Below are positions 8,337 through 16,438 of a stretch of 48,037 nucleotides of DNA, piece by piece (the stretch's first letter is position 1; each line of letters begins with the position of its first letter). Position numbers and translations under genes: made by a program. The notes beneath the pieces were generated by a model. It saw only the letters and a program-made list of their open reading frames with translations, was not told where the DNA came from and did no database searches. Origin of the DNA: Propionibacteriales bacterium (GTDB lineage Bacteria; Actinomycetota; Actinomycetes; Propionibacteriales; Nocardioidaceae). Location of the stretch: NCBI GenBank assembly GCA_009377795.1, contig WHTJ01000025.1:1-48037 (forward strand). The letters run 5' to 3'.

Positions 8337-8374
8337 CCCATTCCGAACCAATATTACGATTGGTTGGGAATGGG
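8337..8374. promoter_or_regulatory. 38-base dyad, probable operator of the catabolic operon
   Basis: The left arm is CCCATTCCGAACCAAT, the spacer is ATTACG, and the right arm is ATTGGTTGGGAATGGG. The arms match at 15 of 16 positions. An extra AACCAAT lies at 8326-8332, exactly 20 bases before the left-arm copy, which is about two helical turns. The dyad ends 22 bases before the ATG of the hydrolase gene, so it should overlap the transcription start and the possible -10 TATTAC at 8352. GntR/FadR proteins bind palindromes of TGGT...ACCA type, so this is the natural operator for the divergent regulator. The binding itself is inferred. Confidence 0.75.
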
Positions 8375-8396
8375 TTCAGCCGAGCAGAGAGGCACC

Positions 8397-9275
8397 ATGA
8401 GGTTCGTTCGCTACCGGCACGGGGATCGCAAGTTCGCTGGCGTGCTGGAGGGTGAGCATGTACAGCGCCTGGACACCACCGGTTTGGGCGGTACGGCGGA
8501 CGATCTGCTGGCCGTCATCCGCGTCTGGGAGGACAGCGGTCCCTCCGTGGTACGAACCATCGAGCCCACACTGCAGCTCGAGGACGTTCGACTGCTGGCT
8601 CCCATCGCCGATCCGGGCCGTAACATCTTCTGCGTCGGCAAGAACTACCGCGAACACGCCGACGAGTTCGCCGGCAGTGGTTTCGACGTCACCAGCCGCG
8701 GGGAATCCCTCCCGTCCCATCCGGTCGTCTTCACCAAGCCCGCCAGCAGCATCATCGGCCCCGGGGACCGCATCGACCCTCATCCCGGCCTCACCTCGGC
8801 ACTTGACTACGAGGCAGAGATCGCCGTGATCATCGGGCACGGTGGCCGAGGCATCTCCACCGACGCCGCCTGGCGGCACGTATGGGGATACACGCTCCTC
8901 AATGACGTCACCGCCCGAGACCTGCAGCAGCAGCACCGACAGTGGTTCATCGGCAAGTCGCTGGACACGTTCTGTCCCATGGGGCCGTGGGCGGTCTCCG
9001 CCGACGAGGTCGACGGCACGGATCTGACCATCGAGAGTCACGTCAATGGTGAACTCCGCCAACGGGCGAACACCCGCGATCTCATCTTCGACATCCCCAC
9101 GCTGATTTCCACGCTGTCGGCGGGCATCACCTTGCAGGCCGGGGACATTGTCGCGACAGGTACGCCAGCGGGTGTCGGAATCGGATACGACCCATCCCGA
9201 TTTCTCGTGCCGGGTGACGTGGTCTCGGTGAGCGCGACAGGGCTCGGATCCCTGGTCAACGAGGTGGGTGCATAG
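8397..9275 (+). CDS. Fumarylacetoacetate hydrolase-family protein
   Basis: The 292-residue protein starts at ATG 8397 (MRFVRYRHGDRKFAGVLEGE) behind GAGAGG. Upstream in-frame codons run through the operator region and are unlikely to be used. The FAH catalytic core is clear. It has NIFCVGKNYREHADEF, the metal ligands in DYEAEIAVIIG, VWGYTLLNDVTARDLQ, the lysine in FIGKSLDTFCPMGPW, and IVATGTPAGVGIGYDP. This family hydrolyses, decarboxylates or isomerises acylpyruvate-type and ring-cleavage products. It is the first gene of an operon with a molybdenum hydroxylase, an importer and a class II aldolase, so it probably acts on a late intermediate of the imported compound. The exact reaction cannot be told from sequence. 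Confidence 0.9.
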   Translation: MRFVRYRHGDRKFAGVLEGEHVQRLDTTGLGGTADDLLAVIRVWEDSGPSVVRTIEPTLQLEDVRLLAPIADPGRNIFCVGKNYREHADEFAGSGFDVTSRGESLPSHPVVFTKPASSIIGPGDRIDPHPGLTSALDYEAEIAVIIGHGGRGISTDAAWRHVWGYTLLNDVTARDLQQQHRQWFIGKSLDTFCPMGPWAVSADEVDGTDLTIESHVNGELRQRANTRDLIFDIPTLISTLSAGITLQAGDIVATGTPAGVGIGYDPSRFLVPGDVVSVSATGLGSLVNEVGA

Positions 9276-9325
9276 GTGGAGTTCCGCGACCTAGGGAGGC
9301 TCAGCGACCGAGTGGAGACGGCGGC

Positions 9326-9970
9326 ATGATCATCGAACAGAGCTTCACCGTGAGGGCGTCGCGAGACGACACGGCGGCGTTCCTCCTCGACATCAACCGG
9401 GTGTCCGCCTGCGTTCCCGGTTTCGAGGAGGTCGAGGAGGTCGAGCCCGGGCGGTACCGCGCCGTACTCGGCGTTCGGCTTGGTCCCATCCACGCCGCCT
9501 TCCAGGGGACGATGGCGCTGGACGACAGCGAGGCCCCGCAACGGCTCACGGCCACCGGGGACGGTCGTGACCGGGCGACGGGCAGCGTGGCGAAGGTGTC
9601 GTTCGCCGCCGACCTCACCGAGGAGCAGGCCGGGGAGACGACGGTCACCGCGGTCGTCGACGTCGCGCTGCGCGGGCGGCTGGCGCAGTTCGGCACGGGC
9701 GTCATGCGAGCCGCCGCCGGCGAGATGGTCGAGCAGTTCGCCACCTGCGCCAACGCCAGTCTCGCCGCCGTGCCAGGTACCGCGACCCCGCACGAAGCCG
9801 CCGGTGCCGAGATGCCCACCCTCGGAGCTGCCCCGACATCCACGCCGGCCACACCGGGCATCGCCCGGATCCTCCTCCGCAGCATCTGGAAGGCCCTCCG
9901 TGCGGCTGTGCGCAACCTGCTCTCCCGTCGAGGTCCGAGGGAGTCCACGACCACGGAGCGTCGCCCATGA
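9326..9970 (+). CDS. CoxG-like SRPBCC protein
   Basis: The 214-residue protein has an N-terminal SRPBCC domain of the CoxG type (residues 1-145). Characteristic stretches are DINRVSACVPGFEEVEEVEP and VSFAADLTEEQAGETTVTAV. A Thr/Ala/Pro-rich linker follows, then a basic amphipathic C-terminal helix (IARILLRSIWKALRAAVRNL). In Oligotropha, CoxG helps anchor CO dehydrogenase to the membrane. The same role is plausible here, with the C-terminal helix as the membrane contact. It begins 50 bases after the hydrolase stop, and its stop overlaps the start of the FAD-subunit gene (ATGA), so translation is probably coupled. Confidence 0.85.
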   Translation: MIIEQSFTVRASRDDTAAFLLDINRVSACVPGFEEVEEVEPGRYRAVLGVRLGPIHAAFQGTMALDDSEAPQRLTATGDGRDRATGSVAKVSFAADLTEEQAGETTVTAVVDVALRGRLAQFGTGVMRAAAGEMVEQFATCANASLAAVPGTATPHEAAGAEMPTLGAAPTSTPATPGIARILLRSIWKALRAAVRNLLSRRGPRESTTTERRP

Positions 9971-10851
9971 GCCCGACCGCGTTCCACGAGCCGGCCGATC
10001 TGGCCGACGCGTGTGCCCTGCTGGCGGCCAATCCCTGGGGTGCCAAGGCGATCTCGGGCGGCACCGCAATCGTCCTCATGCTGCGCAACGGACTCATCGC
10101 ACCGGAGTCATTCATCAGCCTGGCGCGCATCGGCGGACTCCGCGGGATCGCCGTGGAGGACGGTGTGCTGCGGATCGGTGCCGGGACCACGCTCGCCGAG
10201 GTGGCGGCGTCCCCGGCAATCCGGGAACACGCCCCCAGCGTCGCCAGCGCGTGCGAGCTCGTCGGCAACCCCCGAGTCCGCAACGTCGCCACGATCGGTG
10301 GCAACCTCGCGGAGGCCGATTACGCGTCCGACCCACCCGCCACGCTCGCCTCGGTCGGGGCGCGGTGCGCGGTCACCGGAACGGCGGGCCGGCGGACCGT
10401 CGAGGTGATCGACCTGATCACCGGCTTCTACGAGACGGTTCTCGAGCCCGATGAGCTGATCACGCACGTCGAGATCCCGCTTCCCGCCGGTCCGCGCGGT
10501 GCCGTGTACCTCAAGTACCGCACCCGCTCCTCCGAGGACCGTGCCTGCGTGGGCGTGGCCGCGCGCGTCGACTTCAGGGACGGAGCCGTCGGCGATCTCG
10601 ACGTCGTGGTGGCGGCGGTCGCCTCGACGCTGCAGCGTGTGCCGGACCCGTTGGCGGCCGCCCGTGGACGCCGGCTGGAACCGCCGGTGATTCGCGAGGT
10701 GGCCCGCGGCTACGCCGATGCCATCGACCCGATGGACGACGCCCGCGGATCCGCCGGCTACCGCCGAAAGATGATCGAGGTCTTCGTCCGACGCGCACTC
10801 GAGCAGGTCGCGGGCCAGCAGCGGGGGAGTGGAGGGGGAGCTCGTGGCTGA
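9967..10851 (+). CDS. Molybdenum hydroxylase FAD-binding (medium) subunit
   Basis: This 294-residue protein matches CoxM/XdhB-type FAD subunits in length. It has the FAD-binding motifs AKAISGGTAIVLMLRNGL (normally AGGxSLxP-like) and RNVATIGGNLAEADYASDPP, plus the CO-dehydrogenase flavoprotein C-terminal domain from about residue 170 (GPRGAVYLKYRTRSSEDRAC). It passes electrons from the Fe-S subunit to an acceptor. It starts inside the coxG-like stop codon and overlaps the next gene by 8 bases, so the subunits are coupled translationally. The order medium-large-small fits this enzyme class. The first FAD motif is slightly divergent but recognisable. Confidence 0.92.
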   Translation: MSPTAFHEPADLADACALLAANPWGAKAISGGTAIVLMLRNGLIAPESFISLARIGGLRGIAVEDGVLRIGAGTTLAEVAASPAIREHAPSVASACELVGNPRVRNVATIGGNLAEADYASDPPATLASVGARCAVTGTAGRRTVEVIDLITGFYETVLEPDELITHVEIPLPAGPRGAVYLKYRTRSSEDRACVGVAARVDFRDGAVGDLDVVVAAVASTLQRVPDPLAAARGRRLEPPVIREVARGYADAIDPMDDARGSAGYRRKMIEVFVRRALEQVAGQQRGSGGGARG

Positions 10852-13114
10852 CGGGATCGGCCGTGACTACCGAATGCCGGACGCCGACCAACGGTTACTC
10901 GGCACCCTGCCGTTCGTGCTCGACCGGCGTGCAGCCGGGATGGTTCACGCCAAGGTGGTGCGAAGCCTCCAGCCACACGCCACCATCCGCGGCATCGACG
11001 CCTCCGAGGCGCTCGCGATGCCGGGAGTGCTCGCGGTGCTGACCGGTCGGCAGATCGCCAACGACCCCGGCATCGAACCGTACTTCGGTGCAATGCGCGT
11101 GGATCAGCCGGTGCTGGCGATCGACAAGGCCCGGTACGCCGGCGACCCGGTGGCGATCGTGATCGCAGAGAAGCCCCAGCAGGCAGCCGCTGCCGCGCCC
11201 TTCGTCGACGTGGACTACGAGGACCTGCCCCACGTCGTCGACGCCGACGATGCCGCCACGCCGGGTGCTCCTGTCATCCATGAAGACTGGCCCGACAACA
11301 ACTGCGGCTCCTGGCGTTCTCGGCTCGGCGACTGCGACGCAGCGTTGCAGGGGGCGGACCACGTCTTCACCGGCGTGTACTACTCCCCGCCGGCCAGCCA
11401 CGTACCCATGGAGCCGTACATCTGCCTCGCGGACTGGACCGGCAACGAGCTCGAGGTGTGGACGTCCACGCAGGCGCCGCACGCTGTGCGGCAGGGGCTG
11501 GAGAAGATGTTCTCCCTGCCGGAGGACCGCGTCCGGGTGCGGACCCTGAACCTCGGCGGCGCATACGGCGCCAAGGGCCAGGTCAAGATCGAGCCGATGG
11601 CGGCCTGTGCCGCGCGTGCCGTGGGACGGCCCGTTCGCATGGAGCTGTCCCGCGACGAGGTGTTCCTGACCATCGGCAAGCACGCCGCGCGTGTGGAGCT
11701 GACGACCGGGGTCAACCGCGACGGCCGCTTCGTCGCCAGGCGCGCGAAGGTGAACTACAACGCGGGCGCCTACGCCGTGACCAGCGTTGGTGCGTCTGGA
11801 CAGGGTCTCACTCGGGCCAATGGACCGTACGCGATCCCGAACATCGCCGTCGACAGCGTCGCCACGTACACGAACACCGTGCCGAGCGGGCCCTTCCGAG
11901 GTGCCATGACCTCGCAGCTCGCCTTCGCCCACGAGCAGCAGATCGACGAGATCGCCGACGCCTTAGGTACGGATCCCGTGGAACTGCGGCGGCTCAACCT
12001 GCTGCGCGACGGAGATGTCTATGCGACGGGTGAGGCTCTGCACGACCTGCACTACGACGAGCTCCTGGACGACCTCGTCGACGCGATCGGGTGGGGGACG
12101 CCATCCGAGCCGGCGTCGCCGGGCAAGGTACGCGGCAAGGGTCTCGCGATCATGCTCAAGAACACCCTGACCCCCTCGCGGTCGGAGGCCCGGCTCCGTG
12201 CCTGCCCCGACGGGACGGTGCACGTCTTCTCCAGCAGCGTCGAGATGGGCCAGGGAGCGCACGCGACGATTCTCCAGCTCGTCTCGGAGTACCTGGGCAT
12301 CTCGATCGACCGGCTCGTGATGGGCTTCCCCGACACGCGTCACACACCGTTCGACACGACCACCAGCTCGAGTCGGACGACGTCATCGATGGGGGAGGCA
12401 GTCCGTAAGGCCGCGGCGGACCTGATGCTGCAGCTCCGCTCGCTCGCCGCCAAGCGGTGGCAGGCATCGGAGGACGACGTCGAGATCAGTGCCGGTTCGG
12501 TGCGCCTGCGGCGCGGAGACGAGCCACGCGAACAGCCCTGGGAGGAGCTCATTGAGCAGGCCGAGGTGCCTGACGTTACGGGGCACGGCGTCATTGAGAG
12601 CGACTTCGGGTTGGCGCTCATGGACGACCCGCACGACGTCAAAGGGCCGGTGAGCGTCCACTGGCACCAGGGCGGTGCCGCGGCGGAGGTGGAGGTGGAC
12701 CTGGAGACCGGCCGTCTCGAGGTGCTGCGAATGCACGCGAACTGCTTCGCCGGCAAGGTCGTCAACCCGCTACGGGTACGCCAGCAGAACCAGGGCTGCG
12801 TCATTTTCGGGCTCGGACCCACGCTGTTCGAGGAGCTGGACTACCAGGACGGCACGCTGACGAACCCGAACCTCTCCGACTACATGATCCCGTCGATCCT
12901 CGACGTCCCGGCCACGATCACCAGCACCGCGGTCGAGTCCGACGACCCTGGGGCCGAGCTCCACGGTGTGGGCGAGATGGCCCTGCCGGCGGTGTCGCCG
13001 GCGGTCGCCAACGCGCTGTTCGCGGCGACCGGCGTCAGATTGCACGAGCTGCCTCTGACCCCCGAGCGGATCCTGCACGCCCTGGAGCAGAACGGCCGCA
13101 ACCAGCAGGAGTGA
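10844..13114 (+). CDS. Molybdenum hydroxylase large (Mo-pterin) subunit, xanthine dehydrogenase family
   Basis: The 756-residue protein starts at GTG 10844 behind GGAGGGGGA. An in-frame GTG at 10829 is less well placed. It has the aldehyde-oxidase N-terminal a/b hammerhead domain (residues ~20-130), then the Mo-pterin-binding domain. The loop at residue ~350 reads PSGPFRGAMTSQ, and the catalytic base is E711 in HGVGEMALPAVSPAVANALF. The form I CO dehydrogenase signature AYxCSFR, which carries the Cys that holds copper, is absent, so CO is not the substrate. The protein probably hydroxylates a carbon next to a ring nitrogen, or an aldehyde. It acts with the FAD and 2Fe-2S subunits encoded on either side. 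No cofactor-sulfuration genes are seen in the window. Confidence 0.92.
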   Translation: MADGIGRDYRMPDADQRLLGTLPFVLDRRAAGMVHAKVVRSLQPHATIRGIDASEALAMPGVLAVLTGRQIANDPGIEPYFGAMRVDQPVLAIDKARYAGDPVAIVIAEKPQQAAAAAPFVDVDYEDLPHVVDADDAATPGAPVIHEDWPDNNCGSWRSRLGDCDAALQGADHVFTGVYYSPPASHVPMEPYICLADWTGNELEVWTSTQAPHAVRQGLEKMFSLPEDRVRVRTLNLGGAYGAKGQVKIEPMAACAARAVGRPVRMELSRDEVFLTIGKHAARVELTTGVNRDGRFVARRAKVNYNAGAYAVTSVGASGQGLTRANGPYAIPNIAVDSVATYTNTVPSGPFRGAMTSQLAFAHEQQIDEIADALGTDPVELRRLNLLRDGDVYATGEALHDLHYDELLDDLVDAIGWGTPSEPASPGKVRGKGLAIMLKNTLTPSRSEARLRACPDGTVHVFSSSVEMGQGAHATILQLVSEYLGISIDRLVMGFPDTRHTPFDTTTSSSRTTSSMGEAVRKAAADLMLQLRSLAAKRWQASEDDVEISAGSVRLRRGDEPREQPWEELIEQAEVPDVTGHGVIESDFGLALMDDPHDVKGPVSVHWHQGGAAAEVEVDLETGRLEVLRMHANCFAGKVVNPLRVRQQNQGCVIFGLGPTLFEELDYQDGTLTNPNLSDYMIPSILDVPATITSTAVESDDPGAELHGVGEMALPAVSPAVANALFAATGVRLHELPLTPERILHALEQNGRNQQE

Positions 13115-13123
13115 GGACGCACG

Positions 13124-13645
13124 ATGACCGACCAGACCGCCCCGAGCGGGCAGGTTGACGTCAGGCTCATCGTGAACGGCGATGCCCACACGGTCGCCGT
13201 CGACGTCGACGAGACGCTCCTCGACACACTGCGGGACCGCTTCGATGTGACCAGTGCCCGGGGGACCTGCGGTATCGGGCTGTGCGGGGCGTGCACCGTG
13301 CTGGTCGACAGCAAGGTCGTCAGCTCCTGCATCATGCTCACCGCCCAGGCGGCCGGGCACGAGATCACCACCGCCGAGAGCCTCGGCGGTGGTGACGGGA
13401 GGCTGGCCCGCGTCCAGGAGGCGTTCGTCCAGCGGGGCGCGTACCAGTGCTCCTTCTGCATCCCGGCCATGGCGCTGACCGTCCACGCAGCGCTCGCGGA
13501 CGACGAGGCGGGACGCAGCCGCGACAGCGTGCGCGAGTACCTGGCAGGAAACCTCTGCCGCTGTGGCACCTATCCAGAGATCCTCGAGGCCGTCACCGAC
13601 CTGGTCGATGAGGCAGGGGACCGAGCGACCGGGAGCGATGCATGA
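13124..13645 (+). CDS. Molybdenum hydroxylase 2Fe-2S (small) subunit
   Basis: The 173-residue protein carries two 2Fe-2S clusters. The plant-ferredoxin-like N-terminal cluster has GTCGIGLCGACTVLVD with a further cysteine at VVSSCIML. The C-terminal four-helix domain has QCSFCIPAMALTVHAAL and GNLCRCGTYPEI. Most relatives read QCGFCTPGM, so the Gly-to-Ser and TPG-to-IPA changes are small departures near the cluster. It relays electrons from molybdenum to FAD. It follows the large-subunit gene by nine bases, and its stop overlaps the ATPase start, so the enzyme and importer belong to one transcript. Confidence 0.93.
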   Translation: MTDQTAPSGQVDVRLIVNGDAHTVAVDVDETLLDTLRDRFDVTSARGTCGIGLCGACTVLVDSKVVSSCIMLTAQAAGHEITTAESLGGGDGRLARVQEAFVQRGAYQCSFCIPAMALTVHAALADDEAGRSRDSVREYLAGNLCRCGTYPEILEAVTDLVDEAGDRATGSDA

Positions 13646-14475
13646 CCGGCACTGCGGCTGTTGTCCAGCCCAAGATCGCACTGAGGGACATCCGGAAGAC
13701 CTTCCGCTGGACCGCGAAGGGCAAGGAGCACGTCGTGCCTGCGCTGGGGGGCGTCGACTTCGACATCAGGCCGAACGAGTTCCTGACGGTCATCGGCCCC
13801 AGCGGCTGCGGCAAGACCACGCTGCTGCGCATCCTCGCCAACCTGGCCACGCCGGACACCGGTTCGGTGCTGATCGACGGGCAGGAGGTCACCAAGCCGG
13901 GCCCGGAGCGCGCCATGGTCTTCCAGGCGTTCGGCCTGTTCCCGTGGAAGACCGTGCTGGACAACGTGACGTTTCCCCTGACGCTTCGCAAGATGCCGGA
14001 GAAGGAGGCCAAGGACCGCGCGCGCGAGCAGCTCAAGCGCGTGGGTCTGGAGCACTTCGAATCGTCCCACCCGCACCAGCTCTCGGGTGGCATGCAGCAG
14101 CGGGTCGGTCTCGCGCGGGCGCTGGTGACCGAGCCGGACATCCTCCTCATGGACGAGCCCTTCGGCGCGATCGACGCGCAGACGCGCGAGTTCATGCAGG
14201 AGGAGTTGATGAAGATCTGGGCGGACACGAACAAGACCGTCGTCTTCATCACGCACGATCTGGACGAGGCCGTCCTGCTCTCTGACCGAATTCTCGTACT
14301 CTCCCGGGGCCCGGGCACTGTCCGCCGGGTCGTCGACGTCGACCTGCCCCGTCCGCGGTGGGAGTACGACGTCCGCTCGCACGCGACCTTCGCCACGGTG
14401 CGCCACGACATCTGGCAGCTGTTGCGCGGCGACCTGCAGGCCCAGACGGAGGAGGAGGCTCGGGGTGGCCACTGA
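13642..14475 (+). CDS. ABC importer ATP-binding protein (nitrate/sulfonate/taurine type)
   Basis: The 277-residue ATPase has Walker A GPSGCGKTT (residues 52-60), the Q-loop FQAFGLFPWKT, signature LSGGMQQRVGLARALV, Walker B DILLMDEPFGAID and the H-loop FITHDLDEAVLLSDRI. The fold and the DEAVLLSDRI segment place it with SsuB/TauB/NrtD proteins that energise import of small anions. It starts by ATGA overlap with the 2Fe-2S gene and ends overlapping the permease. It is the only ATPase in the operon, and probably serves both permeases. Confidence 0.94.
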   Translation: MTGTAAVVQPKIALRDIRKTFRWTAKGKEHVVPALGGVDFDIRPNEFLTVIGPSGCGKTTLLRILANLATPDTGSVLIDGQEVTKPGPERAMVFQAFGLFPWKTVLDNVTFPLTLRKMPEKEAKDRAREQLKRVGLEHFESSHPHQLSGGMQQRVGLARALVTEPDILLMDEPFGAIDAQTREFMQEELMKIWADTNKTVVFITHDLDEAVLLSDRILVLSRGPGTVRRVVDVDLPRPRWEYDVRSHATFATVRHDIWQLLRGDLQAQTEEEARGGH

Positions 14476-15250
14476 CGTAGCCGTCGGCCGCGCGCGCAGG
14501 TTCAAGACCATCCCTGCCGGCCCGCACTTGCTGGCCGCGTCGGTCTTCTTCGGTTCCTGGGAGCTGTACGGCCACCTGGGCAACCCCCTCCTGCTACCAC
14601 CGGTGTCGGCGGTGGTAGCAGGTCTCTTCGAGATCACCTTCGGCGGACCATTGCTCCCGGCCCTCTTCAGCAGCTTGCAGTTACTGTTCGTGGGCTTCGG
14701 TACGGCGTTGCTCGTGGGAACGTTGCTCGGGATCCTCATCGGCCGGTACCAGCTGGCCAACCGGGTGTTCGGACCCTTCCTCAACGCGATGTACGCGACA
14801 CCCGACATCGCACTTCTGCCTCTGATCCTGCTGTGGTTCGGCTTCGGGATGACGGGGCGGGTCGTTGTCGTGTTCCTGGCGGCGTTCTTCCCCATCATGA
14901 TCAACACCTATGCCGGTGTCCGCGATGCACCTCGAGAACTCCTCGAGGTCGCCTCGTCGTTCGGTGTCGACACGGAGGTCGGCCGGCTCCGCCGCGTCAT
15001 CCTTCCGGCGGCTCTGCCGCTCATCATGGCCGGTTATCGCCTCGGCATCGGTCGCGCCGTCGTCGGCATGGCAGTCGCTGAGGTTTATCTACGCCTGGGC
15101 GGCTTGGGCACGCTCATCGTGCAGTACGGAGCAGCGTTCCGCACCGATCTGCTGATCGCCTCCATCCTGCCCCTACCCCTGCTCGGCGTTGGCCTCACCA
15201 AGGTCTTCGAGCGGATTGAGAACCGTTTCCAGTACTGGCGCAAGCTTTGA
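14465..15250 (+). CDS. ABC importer permease (first of two)
   Basis: This 261-residue permease starts at GTG 14465, overlapping the ATPase gene by 11 bases. About six hydrophobic helices are visible. The cytoplasmic EAA loop reads EVASSFGVDTEVGRLRRVIL followed by PAALPLIMAGYRLGIGRAVV. This is the SsuC/TauC-type BPD_transp_1 pattern that docks onto the ATPase. It is a paralogue of the permease at 16439, but the two differ throughout. Together they suggest a heterodimeric membrane channel, which is less common than the homodimer of well-studied SsuC systems. Confidence 0.92.
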   Translation: MATDVAVGRARRFKTIPAGPHLLAASVFFGSWELYGHLGNPLLLPPVSAVVAGLFEITFGGPLLPALFSSLQLLFVGFGTALLVGTLLGILIGRYQLANRVFGPFLNAMYATPDIALLPLILLWFGFGMTGRVVVVFLAAFFPIMINTYAGVRDAPRELLEVASSFGVDTEVGRLRRVILPAALPLIMAGYRLGIGRAVVGMAVAEVYLRLGGLGTLIVQYGAAFRTDLLIASILPLPLLGVGLTKVFERIENRFQYWRKL

Positions 15251-15277
15251 CCACCCCTTCCCACCTAGGAGCTACTC

Positions 15278-16393
15278 GTGAACAGTCCACCTTTAATCCG
15301 CAAGAGCGCGGCACTCGTCACGGCGGCACTCATATTGGCCGCCTGCGGTGGCAATACTGACTCCGGCGACGCACCGGAACCGGCCGGAGGGGCTCCCGCT
15401 GGGGGCGACGACACCGAACAACTCGAGGAGGGTGCTGTCCCGCCGACCGGCGTCGAGGGTGGTCCCGAGTTCGACCTGTCCGGCACTGAGGTCGTGGCGA
15501 CGACGTCGCCCCCCGGCGCCATCAACATGGGGACCTTCTTCGTATATAAGCGTCTCGAGGAGTGGGGTGCGGACATCGAGACGGTCATTGTGACGACGAC
15601 GAGCGGTGTCCAGACGATCATGGCCGGTCGGGCGGACATCGCGTCGCAGGGGTCGGACGAGGTCGTCCTCGGGGCGGCCGAGGGCGCTGACATGGTGGCG
15701 GTCGGAGCACCGTCCACGGCGATGGACTACGTGCTCGTGGCGACCGAGGACATCGAGAGCGTCGAGGCGCTCGAGGGCAAGACGATCGGCATGTCGGGAC
15801 CATCGGGCTTCGACGCGCTGCTGTCGCGGTTCTCCCTGGAGGACGTCGGGCTCTCCGGCAATGACGTGAACTTCGTCCAGATCGGCGGAAGCCCGGACCG
15901 CGCGGCCGCGCTGCTGTCCGGCCAGGTGGACGCGGCCACGGTCTTCCTGGAGGACTGGGAGGAGCTGAGCCGCAAGACCGACGAGCTTCGCCTCGTCCAG
16001 TACATGGCCGAGATCGTTCCGGAATTCCCTGCCACTGCGTACTTCGGCCAGGCGAGCTTCTGGGAGGAGAACCCGGACCTCCCGCTGGCCCTCGCCTGCG
16101 CCAACCTCCAGGCCAATGCCTGGATCAACTCCAGCGAGGACGAGTACGTCGAGTACGTGCTTCAGGTGGTCCCTGGAGCCACGGAGGAGGCCGCTCGGGC
16201 CATCTACCAGGGTGGTCAGGAGGTCAACATGTGGCCGACCAACCCGGACGAGGTGTTCTCCGTGGACGGCCTCGGTGGTCTCGTGGACGCGATGGTTGAG
16301 ACCGGCGATATCAGTGAGCCGGTGGACCCGGAGCAGATCGCCGACGTGAGCTACCTGCAAGAGGCGGCCGACATGGGTTGTAACGAGCTCTGA
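15278..16393 (+). CDS. ABC importer substrate-binding lipoprotein (SsuA/NMT1 type)
   Basis: The 371-residue protein starts at GTG 15278, behind CTAGGAGCTACTC. The signal peptide ends in the lipobox LILAACGG, so the protein should be lipid-anchored at the cytoplasmic membrane. A Gly/Asp/Pro-rich linker to about residue 65 is followed by a two-lobe periplasmic-type binding fold. It has features of the NMT1/SsuA group (VQTIMAGRADIASQGSDEVV, VEALEGKTIGMSGPSGFDAL and GQVDAATVFLEDW). This group binds nitrate, sulfonates, pyrimidine precursors or aromatic acids. It sits between the two permease genes. The ligand probably equals the substrate of the molybdenum hydroxylase, but it is unknown. Confidence 0.92.
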   Translation: MNSPPLIRKSAALVTAALILAACGGNTDSGDAPEPAGGAPAGGDDTEQLEEGAVPPTGVEGGPEFDLSGTEVVATTSPPGAINMGTFFVYKRLEEWGADIETVIVTTTSGVQTIMAGRADIASQGSDEVVLGAAEGADMVAVGAPSTAMDYVLVATEDIESVEALEGKTIGMSGPSGFDALLSRFSLEDVGLSGNDVNFVQIGGSPDRAAALLSGQVDAATVFLEDWEELSRKTDELRLVQYMAEIVPEFPATAYFGQASFWEENPDLPLALACANLQANAWINSSEDEYVEYVLQVVPGATEEAARAIYQGGQEVNMWPTNPDEVFSVDGLGGLVDAMVETGDISEPVDPEQIADVSYLQEAADMGCNEL

Positions 16394-16438
16394 CGCAGCC
16401 CCTGTGACCCGGACCCCGACTGGAGAGAGTGAGCTCGG

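Noticed and set aside
10844-13114. Form I CO dehydrogenase
   Set aside because: The active-site loop AYxCSFR is absent and no cox maturation genes other than coxG are nearby.
12770-13681. Minus-strand frame opposite the end of the Mo-hydroxylase operon
   Set aside because: It lies opposite the Fe-S subunit, whose cysteine motifs are certain.
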